A stretch of 64,000 nt of DNA from Pandoraea terrae (lineage in GTDB: Bacteria > Pseudomonadota > Gammaproteobacteria > Burkholderiales > Burkholderiaceae). Positions 28,490 to 38,776 of the stretch are shown here, piece by piece. The notes under the pieces were generated by a model. That model saw only the letters and a program-made list of their open reading frames with translations. It was not told where the DNA came from and did not search any database. Every line of letters begins with the position of its first letter. Position 1 is the stretch's first letter. The DNA lies in the NCBI RefSeq assembly GCF_902459695.1, contig NZ_CABPRZ010000009.1, forward strand, positions 146,976-210,975, given 5' to 3'. The position numbers and the translations under genes are program-made.

Positions 28490-28870
28490 GCCGCAGAGGC
28501 GATCTATCCGGCGCTGGTCCAGCAGGCTGCCCCCCGTCAGAATCGAGTTGCAGACGATGGATACCGCACCAACTACAAGCCACGTGCCCCATTTTTCAAA
28601 CACCGAATAGCTGCCGTCCTCGATTTTGGCGTCGGGATTGCGGCCAGTCGTAGCAGCAGATGCACGAGAAGTGCGCCCAATCTTCGGCTCGAGAAATCCA
28701 TACAGTCGCACTGCGCACGGCAGCGAGATGAAGAGCGTGAAGTAGACGCCGACCGTGCTCGTAATCAGGTTACTCGCTGCGGCAAACGTAGCTACCTGCT
28801 TCGCCACTTCGGCCGTTTGTTGTGCCGCGATTGCTCCAGACGCCGCCGCCATCAGGCTGCTCTCACGCGG
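28490..28870 (-). pseudogene. Fragment of a membrane protein, perhaps DUF3100 type
   Basis: A minus-strand frame reads SLMAAASGAIAAQQTAEVAK, then helices such as NLITSTVGVYFTLFISLPCA and, after a polar loop, a last helix WGTWLVVGAVSIVCNSILTG. This looks like the last part of a transporter-like protein, and I am reminded of DUF3100 proteins, but that is from memory and weak. No upstream portion exists, and the frame runs on into the lysR gene on the other strand. It is most likely the 3' relic of a lost gene, the only content of the gap between lysR and the DUF2891 gene. Confidence 0.35.
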
Positions 28871-28895
28871 CCGCCGCTGCGCCGCCTGATCTACA

Positions 28896-29912
28896 TTAGT
28901 TGCCCGCCTCCAGCGCAACAACGGCATAGGTCGCGAGCCAGTGCTCCCCCATGTAGTCGCCCGCGACATGCGGCAGGCCCGCCGCAAGGTGGCGTTGTGC
29001 GGCTGTCTGCGCGATGGCGCGGCGTGGGTCGTCAGGCGCCAGTGCGCTTGCCACCGATCGCCAACACCATGCCCGGCTGAAATTCAGTCCGTCGAGGTGG
29101 GCGATCTTGCCGTCGGTACGGTCGGTGACGGTGGGCGGCTGGAACAGCACGGCGGGCTCGCACCGGGCAACGCCGGGCAAGAAGCGGTCGAACCAGGCGT
29201 GGAACCGTGCGGGCGGCAGCAGGCGCCGCATGCACTCCGCCTCCACCAGCGCCGGGGAATGGAAATCGTCGAGGTTCGGCTCGCCCCATGACGGGCAATC
29301 CGAATCTGACCCGTACCACTGATTTGCGGCGTTCGCGAGCAATTCCGTGAACGCCGGATCCTTCGCCGCTTCGGCATAGTCCGCCGCCATTCTCAGGGCA
29401 AATGCCGTGTTCAAGTGCGTGCCCACCCGGACGGGATACGCCGCCTTCGGCAGAAACGCCCGAAACTGCTCCACGATCACCTCGGCCAGCGGCGTCAGTG
29501 CTTCCGACCACCCCCGCCCTTCGTGACACGTCAGCTCGGCGGCGAGTTTCAGCAGCCATGCCCACCCGTACGGGCGCTCGAAACCCCTCGCGGTGGCCGG
29601 TGCGAAATACGCGCACTCCCCGGCGACATTTTCCCGGGTGAGATGCGCGTCGAACAGTTCGCCGATTTCCGCGGCCGGCACCGCTTGCGGAAACCGGCGC
29701 AGCAAATACGCGAGCATCCAGTACCCATGGACGCACGAATGCCAGTCGTAGCTGCCGAAGAAGACCGGATGCAACGCGCGCGGCGTGCGCACATCTTCCG
29801 GACCGGCAAGCGCATGGGCCAGATGGTTCGGATATTCTCGCGTCACGTGCCCGAGTGCGATGCGGGCAAAACGGGCAGCGAGATCTTCGGTCAGCGTGAG
29901 AGGCAGGGTCAT
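28896..29912 (-). CDS. DUF2891 family protein
   Basis: A 338-residue cytoplasmic protein with the DUF2891 pattern: HPVFFGSYDWHSCVHGYWML (about residues 48-67), a repeated-helix (alpha/alpha-toroid-like) body with WAWLLKLAAEL and DLDDFHSP-like sequence (LDDFHSPALVEAECMRRLLP), and WLATYAVVALE at the end. Family function is unknown. A glycosidase-like or lanthionine-cyclase-like toroid fold has been suggested by its helix pattern, which is inference. AGGAG lies before the ATG at 29912. A TTG two codons earlier is less likely. Confidence 0.88.
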   Translation of the reverse strand: MTLPLTLTEDLAARFARIALGHVTREYPNHLAHALAGPEDVRTPRALHPVFFGSYDWHSCVHGYWMLAYLLRRFPQAVPAAEIGELFDAHLTRENVAGECAYFAPATARGFERPYGWAWLLKLAAELTCHEGRGWSEALTPLAEVIVEQFRAFLPKAAYPVRVGTHLNTAFALRMAADYAEAAKDPAFTELLANAANQWYGSDSDCPSWGEPNLDDFHSPALVEAECMRRLLPPARFHAWFDRFLPGVARCEPAVLFQPPTVTDRTDGKIAHLDGLNFSRAWCWRSVASALAPDDPRRAIAQTAAQRHLAAGLPHVAGDYMGEHWLATYAVVALEAGN

Positions 29913-30126
29913 GGGCAACTCCTCGGCAGCGTCATCGGCAATATCAGGCGAGCGCTCCTTTGGGCAGCAACGGCGCGCTTCGGCAAAACAAATATAGGTT
30001 CGATCCCAACGTCGTGCCCCGGCAGGACAAAAAATGGGTAAAAATCTGCCGGCGCCTCAGCTATGACAAAATACGCCATCCACGCACCGCGAGCGTACGC
30101 GCTCGCGATTTGACGACACCGGCCCC

Positions 30127-31125
30127 TTGAATCCCCTTTCCGCTACCGTACCGATCTCACTGGTCAACGGCTTCCTGGCCGGCGCCGACCCTGCGGCGAT
30201 CGAGCGCTTGGCCGGGCAATCGGGCATCCCGCACGAGTTGCTGCGCGAGTCGGGCGCCCGGGTGACCCAGGAGCAATTTTCCACGCTCTATCGGCTGCTC
30301 GCCAGCGAACTCGACGATGAAATGCCGGGGATCTTCAGCCGTCCGTTGCGCAACGGCACGCTCAAATACCTCTGCCTGAGCCTACTCGATGCGCCGCGTC
30401 TGGAAGTGGCCATACACCGGTTCGGCCAATTCTTTCACCTGATTCTGGATGAGTTCAGGTTTGAATCGCAGCGTGAAGGCGCTGCCTGCCGCATAGAACT
30501 GGTGGCCAAAGCTGACGGCCCGCCATTGAGTGTGCTGGGTCGCGAGCTGATGCTCAAGCTCGTTCACGGGGTGGCATCGTGGTTGATCGGCCAGAGGATC
30601 CCCCTGCTCGAGGTGGAATTCGATTTCCCGCGTCCACCGCAGGCCAGCGACTACCTCTACCTCTTTCCGGGCCCGGTGCGATTCGACTGCGCGCGCACCT
30701 TCATCTCGTTCGAGGTGAAGTATCTCGACATGGCCATCCGGCAGCGTAAATCCGACCTGAAGATATTTCTTTCGCGTGCCCCGGAGGACTGGATTTTCGT
30801 ATCGTTTGCCGAACAGATGGTCTGCCACCGTGTGCGCCAATACATCGCCGATTGCCTTCCGACGGTCCCGACGATCGAGGCCGTCGCACGGGAGATGCAT
30901 TACTCCGTTCGAACGTTGTGCCGCCGGCTGTCGGCGGAAGGCACCACGTTCCAGGCGATCAAGGACGAATTGCGTCGCGATATCGCGATCCAGCGGCTCA
31001 CACGATCGGCCGACGCCATTGGCACCATTGCCTACGACGTCGGTTTCGACGATCCCACTGCATTTCACCGGGCGTTCCGGCATTGGACCGGCAGCACGCC
31101 GCAAGCGTATCGCAAGATGGCCTGA
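30127..31125 (+). CDS. AraC-family transcriptional regulator
   Basis: A 332-residue protein with an N-terminal arabinose-binding-like (AraC_binding_3) domain at about 15-205 and a C-terminal double helix-turn-helix at about 235-330 (VAREMHYSVRTLCRRLSAEG; DAIGTIAYDVGFDDPTAFHR). This type is often linked to acyl-chain or phenol-type ligands (OruR/ArgR-like family). The frame starts with TTG at 30127. No ATG is available early in the frame, so this or another rare codon must be used. It converges on the acyl-CoA ligase gene, which may be its target. Confidence 0.88.
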   Translation: MNPLSATVPISLVNGFLAGADPAAIERLAGQSGIPHELLRESGARVTQEQFSTLYRLLASELDDEMPGIFSRPLRNGTLKYLCLSLLDAPRLEVAIHRFGQFFHLILDEFRFESQREGAACRIELVAKADGPPLSVLGRELMLKLVHGVASWLIGQRIPLLEVEFDFPRPPQASDYLYLFPGPVRFDCARTFISFEVKYLDMAIRQRKSDLKIFLSRAPEDWIFVSFAEQMVCHRVRQYIADCLPTVPTIEAVAREMHYSVRTLCRRLSAEGTTFQAIKDELRRDIAIQRLTRSADAIGTIAYDVGFDDPTAFHRAFRHWTGSTPQAYRKMA

Positions 31126-31134
31126 GATGCGCGC

Positions 31135-32772
31135 CTATGCCGGGCGGGCGCACGTGCCGACAAAATGCTGGCCGAAGCGCTGCCGGAGCACCAGCTTATG
31201 CAACTTTCCAGTGGCCGTGAGCGGCAGTTCGGAAACAAACACGACGTCGTCCGGGATCCACCATTTCGCGACCTTCCCCTCATAAAAGGCCAATAAGTCC
31301 GATGCTGTCAACGTACTGTCGGGACGTCGCACGACGACCAACAGCGGGCGTTCGTCCCACTTCGGATGCTCACACGCTATGCAGGCCACCATCTCGACTT
31401 CCGGATGCGACATGGCGATGCATTCCAGTTCGATGGAAGAGATCCATTCACCGCCGGACTTGATCACGTCCTTGCTGCGATCGGTAATCTGCATATAGCC
31501 GTCGGCGTCGATGGTCGCCACATCCCCGGTCGGGAACCAGCCACCCTCCAACGGCGACTGTTCCACCCCGTAGTAGCGGTCCAGCACCCAGTGGCCACGC
31601 GCCATCAGATCGCCCGCGGACTTGCCATCCCAAGTCAAAGGTTCGCCGTCGGCGCCGACGATCTTCAGTTCGATTCCGGCGATCGCGCGGCCCTGTTTCG
31701 CATCGAGGCAAGCACGCTCGTCAGCGGGCTTGTCTGCGTAATTGTGCGAGGGCGAACAGACGGTGCCGACCGGCGACAATTCGGTCATGCCCCAGGCGTG
31801 GACCGCGTTGATGCCGAGCTCGCCCAGCGAACCGGCAAGTTGCGGCGGGCATGCGGAACCGCCGACGATCGCACGTTTGAACGTCCCGCTCCGCTTGTCG
31901 TTACGGCGCATATAATCCGCCAGTCCGAGCCAGACAGTGGGAACGCCCGCTGAGCACGTCACGCCCTCCTGTTCAAACAGGGCACACAAGGATTCGCCGT
32001 CGAGTTTCGCTCCGGGCAGGACCAGCTTCGCACCGACGAGTGCCGCGGAAAACGGCAGCCCCCAGGCGTTGACGTGAAACATCGGCACCACAGGCGCGAT
32101 GGTGTCGGCCGCCGAGAGGCAGAGCGCATCCGGGGCCACCGATGCGTAGGCCATCAACGTGAGAGAGCGATGCGAATACAGCACACCCTTCGGGTTGCCC
32201 GTGGTGCCGGAGGTGTAGCACAAGGCGGCAGCTTCGCGTTCGTCGAATTGTGGCCACGCGAACTGCGCAGGATGCTCGCCGATGAAGGCCTCGTAGCTTT
32301 CCAGCGGTATCGCGAACGCGTCTGGCAAGGCCGCCTCGTCACCAAGCATCATCCACGTTTCGACATGCGGGCACTGGTGCGCAATCTGCTCGACAAGCGG
32401 CGCGAATGACGCGTCGAAACAGATCATCCGGTCGCGGGCGTGATTGATGATGTACGCAATCTGCTCAGGGAACAGCCGGGGATTGATCGTGTGACACACC
32501 GCTCCGATGCCGGAAATGCCGTAATACAGCTCCATGTGGCGATAGCCGTTCCACGCCAGTGTACCGACACGGTCGCCCCCGTGAATGCCGCGGCGCGTCA
32601 ATGCGTTGGCAAGCTGCATCGCGCGCGCGTGGCAATCCCGGTAGGTATAGCGGTGAATGTCGCCCTCGACACGGCGCGACACGATTTCGACTGCCGCCGC
32701 GCGTTGCGCCGCCTGCGCAAGCAACGACGACAGCAATAACGGCGCGTACATCATCTGTCCGGGCATGTTCAT
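31135..32772 (-). CDS. Medium/long-chain acyl-CoA ligase (AlkK-like)
   Basis: A 545-residue adenylate-forming enzyme that activates carboxylic acids with ATP and CoA. The AMP-binding motif is [12 protein letters not shown] (186-197). Later signatures are [32 protein letters not shown] and the lysine near the C terminus in [15 protein letters not shown]. It most resembles AlkK-type ligases. AGGAGACAGACCC precedes the ATG at 32772, and the ATG at 32796 is an alternative. It is divergent from the beta-oxidation operon that begins at 33147 and probably supplies it with acyl-CoA. Confidence 0.92.
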   Translation of the reverse strand: MNMPGQMMYAPLLLSSLLAQAAQRAAAVEIVSRRVEGDIHRYTYRDCHARAMQLANALTRRGIHGGDRVGTLAWNGYRHMELYYGISGIGAVCHTINPRLFPEQIAYIINHARDRMICFDASFAPLVEQIAHQCPHVETWMMLGDEAALPDAFAIPLESYEAFIGEHPAQFAWPQFDEREAAALCYTSGTTGNPKGVLYSHRSLTLMAYASVAPDALCLSAADTIAPVVPMFHVNAWGLPFSAALVGAKLVLPGAKLDGESLCALFEQEGVTCSAGVPTVWLGLADYMRRNDKRSGTFKRAIVGGSACPPQLAGSLGELGINAVHAWGMTELSPVGTVCSPSHNYADKPADERACLDAKQGRAIAGIELKIVGADGEPLTWDGKSAGDLMARGHWVLDRYYGVEQSPLEGGWFPTGDVATIDADGYMQITDRSKDVIKSGGEWISSIELECIAMSHPEVEMVACIACEHPKWDERPLLVVVRRPDSTLTASDLLAFYEGKVAKWWIPDDVVFVSELPLTATGKLHKLVLRQRFGQHFVGTCARPA

Positions 32773-33146
32773 GGGTCTGTCTCCTGAATTTGTCATGAGC
32801 CACGATCTACCGCGAGGTGTCGGAGGGACGCTGGCGAACGTCGCGCAGGGCGGCAAAGTGATCGGTTTTGCGACTCATTCTAGTGAGCCGCTGCACACGC
32901 GGCACTGGCAGGACTGGCCGATTGATTGACCGAATCTGCCAATCCGGCCGCCAGGCGCGCGTGTCCGGCCGTCGATTGCAGGGGATCGGGGAGGACGGCA
33001 GATTTTGTCAATGAATGGGCAGGTTTTGTTATAGGGACGCGGCTGTCGCGAACGCTACGATTCGTCATCTGAATCATGTCGTGCGCAAGCCGAGTCTGTC
33101 GCGCGACGCATATCTTCGCTGGACATTCAGCGACAGGAGACACGCG
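32773..33146. other. Divergent promoter region, no gene
   Basis: About 370 bases between the acyl-CoA ligase and acyl-CoA dehydrogenase start codons. Both promoters must be here. I see no hairpin terminator and no operator I can name. Open frames that cross it are low-complexity extensions of the flanking genes. Confidence 0.45.
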
Positions 33147-34937
33147 ATGACTTATGCCGCCCCCGTGAAGGACATGCTGTTCGTGCTGAAGGAATTGGCC
33201 GGCCTCGAAGACGTTACGGCATTGCCGGGCTTCGAGGATGCCAATCTCGAAACCGCGCAGGCCGTACTCGACGAGGCGGCCAAGCTTTGCAGCGAGGTGC
33301 TTGCGCCGCTGAATGCCGAGGGTGATCGCAACCCGAGCCACTGGAAAGACGGCGAGGTTACGGCGACGCCCGGATTCAAGGATGCATTTCGTCAGTTTGC
33401 CGACGGCGGCTGGCAAGGCTTGCAGCACCCGGTCGAGTATGACGGCCAGGGCCTGCCGAAGGTGATCGCGACACCTTGCATCGAAATGCTGAACGCGTCG
33501 AACCTGTCGTTCGCGCTGTGCCCGCTGCTGACCGACGGCGCGATCGAGGCGCTGCTGACCGCAGGCAGCGAAGCACAGAAGCAACGCTACGTACCGAAGC
33601 TGATCTCGGGCGAGTGGACCGGGACGATGAACCTGACGGAGCCGCAGGCGGGCTCCGATCTCGCGTTGGTGCGTTCGCGCGCCGAGCCGCAGGCAAACGG
33701 CGCGTACAAGATTTTCGGCACGAAGATCTTCATCACGTGGGGCGAGCACGACATGGCCGAGAACATCGTCCACTTGGTGCTCGCGCGCACGCCGGACGCG
33801 CCGGAAGGCGTGAAGGGGATTTCGCTGTTCATCGTGCCGAAATTTCTCGTCAATGACGACGGCAGCCTCGGCGCGCGCAACGACGTTCACTGCGTGTCGA
33901 TCGAGCACAAGCTCGGCATCAAGGCGAGCCCGACCGCGGTACTGCAATACGGCGATCACGGTGGCGCGATCGGCTACCTGGTCGGCGAGGAGAACCGCGG
34001 TCTCGAATACATGTTCATCATGATGAATGCGGCGCGCTTCGGCGTCGGCATGCAGGGCATCGGCGTCGCCGAGCGCGCGTACCAGATGGCGGCGGCGTTC
34101 GCGAAAGAGCGCGTGCAGAGCCGCCCGGTCGACGGGTCGGCGAAGCAGTCGGTGACGATCATCCAGCATCCGGATGTGCGGCGGATGCTCGGCACGATGC
34201 GCGCGCTGACAGAAGGTGCGCGGGCATTGTCGTATGTCGCGGCGGCACATGACGATATCGCGCATCACCATCCCGACGAGGCGGTGCGAGCACGCCACCA
34301 GGCGATCTACGAATATCTGGTGCCGGTCGTGAAGGGCTGGAGCACCGAGATGGTCAACGAAGTCGCAAGCCTTGGCGTGCAGGTGCACGGCGGCATGGGC
34401 TTCATCGAGGAAACGGGCGCCGCGCAGTATTACCGCGACGCGCGCATTCTCGCCATCTACGAAGGGACGACGGCGATCCAGGCGAATGATCTCGTGAGTC
34501 GCAAGACGGTGCGCGACGAGGGGACCGTTGCCAAGACATTGCTGGCGGACATTGCCAAGACGGTAGAGACGCTGGGGGGTATCGAGGGCGCAGCGGCCGC
34601 GTCGATGAGGACGCGGCTGGAGCAAGGCGCACGCGCGTTGGCAGCGGTGGTGGATTTCGTCGTCGTGAACGCGAAGCGCGACCCGAACGCGGTGTTCGCG
34701 GGCAGCGTGCCGTACCTGAAACTGGCGGGTATCGTGCTGTGCGGCTGGCAGATGGCGCGCGCGCTGCTCGTCGCACAGCGCAACCGCACGGACGATCCGA
34801 TGTTTTACGACGCGAAGATTGCGATCGCGCAGTTCTATGCGGAGCACATCCTCGTGCAGGCGAGCGGCCTTGAAGCATCGATCCTCGCCGCGAAGGGCGG
34901 CGAAAGCGTGCTCGCGCTGACCGAAGACCAGTTCTGA
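33147..34937 (+). CDS. Acyl-CoA dehydrogenase, long form with extra C-terminal domain
   Basis: A 596-residue enzyme of the large acyl-CoA dehydrogenase type (with the ACAD C-terminal PF12806-like tail), about 200 residues longer than short-chain forms. MNLTEPQAGSDLALVRSRAE is the substrate/flavin loop near residues 158-177, ARFGVGMQGIGVAERAYQMA is in the helical domain, and YRDARILAIYEGTTAIQAND (near 430-450) is the C-terminal signature. CAGGAGACACGCG lies before the ATG at 33147. The frame is open 44 codons upstream without a site. First gene of a four-gene operon, passing electrons to ETF. Confidence 0.94.
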   Translation: MTYAAPVKDMLFVLKELAGLEDVTALPGFEDANLETAQAVLDEAAKLCSEVLAPLNAEGDRNPSHWKDGEVTATPGFKDAFRQFADGGWQGLQHPVEYDGQGLPKVIATPCIEMLNASNLSFALCPLLTDGAIEALLTAGSEAQKQRYVPKLISGEWTGTMNLTEPQAGSDLALVRSRAEPQANGAYKIFGTKIFITWGEHDMAENIVHLVLARTPDAPEGVKGISLFIVPKFLVNDDGSLGARNDVHCVSIEHKLGIKASPTAVLQYGDHGGAIGYLVGEENRGLEYMFIMMNAARFGVGMQGIGVAERAYQMAAAFAKERVQSRPVDGSAKQSVTIIQHPDVRRMLGTMRALTEGARALSYVAAAHDDIAHHHPDEAVRARHQAIYEYLVPVVKGWSTEMVNEVASLGVQVHGGMGFIEETGAAQYYRDARILAIYEGTTAIQANDLVSRKTVRDEGTVAKTLLADIAKTVETLGGIEGAAAASMRTRLEQGARALAAVVDFVVVNAKRDPNAVFAGSVPYLKLAGIVLCGWQMARALLVAQRNRTDDPMFYDAKIAIAQFYAEHILVQASGLEASILAAKGGESVLALTEDQF

Positions 34938-34964
34938 CTGGCCGAACAGGGAGGAGACCCAATC

Positions 34965-36635
34965 GTGTCATCGAATGACCTGATCGCGCAATACGGGCCG
35001 CGCGAGTCGATGGAGTACGACGTCGTGATCGTCGGCGGCGGCCCGGCCGGGCTGTCGGCGGCGATTCGGCTAAAGCAGCTCGCAATGGAAAAAGGCGTCG
35101 AGATCGGCGTCTGCGTGCTGGAGAAGGGCTCGGAAATCGGCGCGCACGTCCTGTCGGGCGCGGTGATGGACCCGCGTGCGATCACCGAGCTGATCCCCGA
35201 CTGGAAGGCGCAAGGCGCGCCGCTTGACGTCGAAGTTACGGAAGACCGCTTCCTGTTCCTGTCCGAGAGCAGCGCGAAGCAGGTGCCGAACTGGGCGCTG
35301 CCGGGCAACTTCAAGAACCACGGCAACTACGTCATCAGCCTCGGCAACGTCACGCGCTGGCTCGGGCAACAAGCCGAAGCGCTCGGCGTCGAGATCTTCC
35401 CGGGCTTCCCGGCGGCGGAGATCCTCTATGACGACGATTCCGTGAAAGGTGTTGCTACCGGCAACATGGGCGTTGGCCGCGACGGCGAGCCGACCGAGAA
35501 CTTCCAGCTCGGCATGGCGTTGCACGCGAAGTACACGCTATTCGCGGAAGGCTGTCGCGGGCATCTGGCCCGTCAGCTGATCGACAAGTTCAAGCTGAAC
35601 GCGAACGCCGACCCGCAGGCGTACGGGATCGGCATCAAGGAGCTGTGGGAAATCGACCCGTCGAAGCACAAGCCGGGCCTCGTGATCCACACGGCGGGCT
35701 GGCCGCTCAAGCGGGACACCTACGGCGGCTCGTTCCTCTACCACATGGACAACCATCAGGTGGTCGCCGGCTTCGTCGTGGGCCTTGGCTATTCGAACCC
35801 CTACCTGTCGCCGTTCGAGGAATTCCAGCGCTACAAGACGCACCCGGCCATCCGCACCTTCCTCGAAGGCGGCAAGCGCGTGTCGTATGGTGCGCGTGCG
35901 ATCACCGCGGGCGGGCTGGTGTCGCTGCCGAAGACGGTGTTCCCGGGAGGCGCGCTCGTCGGTGACGATGCCGGCTTCCTGAACGCCTCGCGCATCAAGG
36001 GCAGCCACGCGGCAATCAAGACCGGCATGCTGGCCGCCGAAGCGGCGTTCGACGCGCTGCAGGCGGGCCGCCAGGGCGACGAGCTGAGCGCATATCCGGA
36101 GGCGTTCAAGCGGTCCTGGCTACACACGGAGCTGCACCGCGCGCGCAACTTCAAGCAGTGGATGGGCAAAGGGCTGTACCTCGGCACGCTGATGGTCGGC
36201 GTCGAGCAGAAGCTGATGGGCGGCAATGTGCCGTGGACGCTGCACCACAAGCATGCGGATCACGAGATGCTCAAGCCGGCGTCGCAGTGCGTGCCGATCG
36301 AGTATCCGAAGCCGGACGGGAAGCTGACGTTCGACCGGCTGTCATCGGTGTTCATCTCGAACACGAACCACGAGGAGAACCAGCCGGCGCACCTGACGCT
36401 GAAGGATCCCGGCGTGCCCGTGAGCGTCAACCTGAGCACGTACGCAGGCCCCGAGGGGCGGTTCTGCCCGGCGGCGGTGTATGAGTTCGTGAAGCACGAC
36501 GACGGCAGTGACCGGCTCCTGATCAACGCGCAGAACTGCGTGCACTGCAAGACCTGCGACATCAAGGACCCGACGCAGAACATCGTGTGGGTCACACCCG
36601 AAGGCGGCGGCGGGCCGAATTATCCGAATATGTAA
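34965..36635 (+). CDS. etfD: Electron-transfer flavoprotein:ubiquinone oxidoreductase
   Basis: A 556-residue membrane-peripheral flavoprotein that takes electrons from reduced ETF to ubiquinone. FAD site DVVIVGGGPAGLSAAIRLK at about residues 14-32. The ubiquinone/membrane region is in the middle. The C-terminal 4Fe-4S cluster sits in NCVHCKTCDIKDPTQNI (two of four cysteines visible here, others just upstream such as FCPAAVYE). The start is a GTG at 34965 with GGGAGGAG upstream. It lies 27 bases after the acyl-CoA dehydrogenase. Confidence 0.96.
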   Translation: MSSNDLIAQYGPRESMEYDVVIVGGGPAGLSAAIRLKQLAMEKGVEIGVCVLEKGSEIGAHVLSGAVMDPRAITELIPDWKAQGAPLDVEVTEDRFLFLSESSAKQVPNWALPGNFKNHGNYVISLGNVTRWLGQQAEALGVEIFPGFPAAEILYDDDSVKGVATGNMGVGRDGEPTENFQLGMALHAKYTLFAEGCRGHLARQLIDKFKLNANADPQAYGIGIKELWEIDPSKHKPGLVIHTAGWPLKRDTYGGSFLYHMDNHQVVAGFVVGLGYSNPYLSPFEEFQRYKTHPAIRTFLEGGKRVSYGARAITAGGLVSLPKTVFPGGALVGDDAGFLNASRIKGSHAAIKTGMLAAEAAFDALQAGRQGDELSAYPEAFKRSWLHTELHRARNFKQWMGKGLYLGTLMVGVEQKLMGGNVPWTLHHKHADHEMLKPASQCVPIEYPKPDGKLTFDRLSSVFISNTNHEENQPAHLTLKDPGVPVSVNLSTYAGPEGRFCPAAVYEFVKHDDGSDRLLINAQNCVHCKTCDIKDPTQNIVWVTPEGGGGPNYPNM

Positions 36636-36696
36636 TGGTGCGACGGGCGCGACGCATGTCCAGCGCGTCCGTCACCCGCAACACAAGGAGACGACA

Positions 36697-37884
36697 ATGA
36701 GCAAGGAAGTGGTGGTTGTCAGCGGTGTGCGTACCGCGATTGGCAAGTTTGGCGGCAGCCTGAAGGATTTTGCACCGACGGAGCTTGGCACGATCGTCGT
36801 GCGCGAAGTGCTGGCGCGAGCCGGCGTGGCGGGTGATGAAGTCGGTCACGTCGTGTTCGGCAATGTGATTGCGACGGAGCCCAAGGATTTCTACCTGTCG
36901 CGGGTCGCCGCGATCAATGCCGGGGTTTCCCAGTCGACGCCGGCGTTCAATGTGAACCGCCTGTGCGGCTCGGGCCTGCAGGCGATCGTGTCCGCGGCGC
37001 AAACCATCCAGCTCGGCGATGCAGACATCGCGATTGGCGGCGGTGCGGAGAACATGAGCCGCGCCCCGTACATCGCGACGGACGCGCGCTTCGGGGCGCG
37101 CATGGGGGACATGCGACTCATCGACATGATGCTCGGCGCGCTGAACGACCCGTTCCACACTGTGCCGATGGGCGTCACCGCAGAGAATGTCGCGCAAAAG
37201 TTCGGCATCACCCGTGAGCAGCAGGACGCGCTGGCGCTGGAATCGCATCGCCGCGCGGAACGCGCGATCGCCGAAGGGCGCTTCAAGAGCCAGATCGTGC
37301 CGGTGACGAGAACCGTCAAAGGACGAGAGGTGTGTTTCGATACCGACGAGCATGTGCGCAACGACGCGAGCCTGGACAATTTCAGCAAGCTCAAACCGGT
37401 CTTCGCGAAGGAGAACGGGTCGGTCACGGCAGGCAACGCATCGGGCATCAACGACGCCGCAGCCGCCGTGCTGATGATGTCGCGCGAGAAGGCCGAGCAA
37501 CGCGGCATCCGCCCCCTCGCCCGGCTGGTCGCCTACGCGCATGCGGGTGTCGACCCTCTTCACATGGGGATCGGGCCGGTGCCGGCCACGCGCTTGGCAC
37601 TCGAGCGCGCGGGCCTGTCCATCGCGGATCTCGATGTGATCGAGTCGAACGAGGCGTTCGCGGCACAGGCCTGCGCGGTCACGCAGACGCTGGGGCTCGA
37701 TCCGGCGAAGGTGAACCCGAACGGCTCGGGCATTTCCCTGGGCCACCCGATCGGTGCGACCGGTGCGCTGATCACGGTCAAGGCCCTCTACGAGTTGCAG
37801 CGCGTCGGTGGGCGCTACGCGCTCGTGACGATGTGTATCGGCGGTGGACAGGGTATCGCCGCCATTTTTGAAAACCTTCAATAA
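36697..37884 (+). CDS. Acetyl-CoA acetyltransferase (thiolase)
   Basis: A 395-residue thiolase. Active-site cysteine C90 in [13 protein letters not shown], then [11 protein letters not shown], the histidine in GHPIGATG (about 349) and the second cysteine in [15 protein letters not shown] near the end. It splits 3-ketoacyl-CoA or makes acetoacetyl-CoA. The preference for chain length cannot be read. AAGGAGACGACA lies before the ATG. It is third in the operon, 61 bases after etfD, and the hbd-like gene follows after 37 bases. Confidence 0.95.
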   Translation: MSKEVVVVSGVRTAIGKFGGSLKDFAPTELGTIVVREVLARAGVAGDEVGHVVFGNVIATEPKDFYLSRVAAINAGVSQSTPAFNVNRLCGSGLQAIVSAAQTIQLGDADIAIGGGAENMSRAPYIATDARFGARMGDMRLIDMMLGALNDPFHTVPMGVTAENVAQKFGITREQQDALALESHRRAERAIAEGRFKSQIVPVTRTVKGREVCFDTDEHVRNDASLDNFSKLKPVFAKENGSVTAGNASGINDAAAAVLMMSREKAEQRGIRPLARLVAYAHAGVDPLHMGIGPVPATRLALERAGLSIADLDVIESNEAFAAQACAVTQTLGLDPAKVNPNGSGISLGHPIGATGALITVKALYELQRVGGRYALVTMCIGGGQGIAAIFENLQ

Positions 37885-37921
37885 TTATTGCGACGCATCG
37901 CGTCGGACAACAGGAACGTTC

Positions 37922-38776
37922 ATGACAATCGAAACCGTGGGTGTCATTGGTGCCGGCGCGATGGGCAACGGGATCGCGCAAACCGCTGCCATCGCCGGAC
38001 TCAAGGTGGTGATGATCGACGTCTCCGACGCGGCGCTCGCCAAGGGAGTCGCCACGCTGACGGGCAACCTCGACTATCTCGTGGCAAAGGGCAAGCTCGA
38101 TGCCGCGGCGCGCGATGCTGCGCGCGTGCGCATCGAGACGTCGACCGACTATCAGCGCCTGGCGGCTGCCGACCTCGTCATCGAGGCGGCAACCGAGAAC
38201 CTCGAGCTGAAGACACGCATTCTGAAACAGGTCGAGGCTGCAGTGCGTCCCGACGCGATCATCGCGACGAACACGTCGTCGATTTCGATCACCGCGCTCG
38301 GCGCGACGCTTGACCGCCCGGCTCGATTCATCGGCATGCATTTCTTCAATCCGGTACCGCAGATGCCTCTGGTCGAGGTCATTCGCGGCCTGCAATCGAG
38401 CGACGCGACCGCGCAAGCCGTTCACGAGGTGACGGAGCGCTTCGGCAAGTCGCCTGTCGGTGTTCGCAATTCGCCCGGTTTCGTTGTCAACCGTATCCTC
38501 GTGCCGATGATTAACGAGGCGTTTTTCGTGCTTGCAGAAGGCATCGCGACGGCCGGAGAGATCGACAAGAGCATGCAGCTCGGCGCCAGCCACCGGATGG
38601 GGCCGCTCGCGCTCGCGGATCTGGTCGGGCTGGACGTGTGTCTGTCAGTGATGGATGTGTTCCTGAAAGACTTCGGCGACCCGAAGTACCGTGCGTGCCC
38701 GCTGCTTCGCGAACTTGTGTCCGCAGGGCGGCTCGGGCGGAAAACCGGCTGGGGAGTCTATCGGTACGTGGACTAA
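37922..38776 (+). CDS. hbd: 3-hydroxybutyryl-CoA dehydrogenase
   Basis: A 284-residue NAD(P)-dependent dehydrogenase with Rossmann motif [20 protein letters not shown] (residues 6-25), then [14 protein letters not shown] and [10 protein letters not shown], and the catalytic region [19 protein letters not shown] (histidine near 140). The C-terminal domain has [20 protein letters not shown]. It oxidises 3-hydroxyacyl-CoA. The ATG at 37922 has AGGAAC upstream. Last gene of the operon, overlapping by four bases, tail to tail, with the cyclase gene. Confidence 0.94.
   Translation: MTIETVGVIGAGAMGNGIAQTAAIAGLKVVMIDVSDAALAKGVATLTGNLDYLVAKGKLDAAARDAARVRIETSTDYQRLAAADLVIEAATENLELKTRILKQVEAAVRPDAIIATNTSSISITALGATLDRPARFIGMHFFNPVPQMPLVEVIRGLQSSDATAQAVHEVTERFGKSPVGVRNSPGFVVNRILVPMINEAFFVLAEGIATAGEIDKSMQLGASHRMGPLALADLVGLDVCLSVMDVFLKDFGDPKYRACPLLRELVSAGRLGRKTGWGVYRYVD

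Noticed and set aside
32880..34847. A 655-residue open frame on the minus strand opposite the acyl-CoA dehydrogenase
   Set aside because: It is the mirror of a high-GC coding frame. The protein is rich in histidine, arginine and glutamine with no family look, while the plus-strand protein has clear ACAD motifs.
36592..37881. A 429-residue minus-strand frame opposite the thiolase
   Set aside because: Antisense shadow of a GC-rich gene with no ribosome site and no domain.
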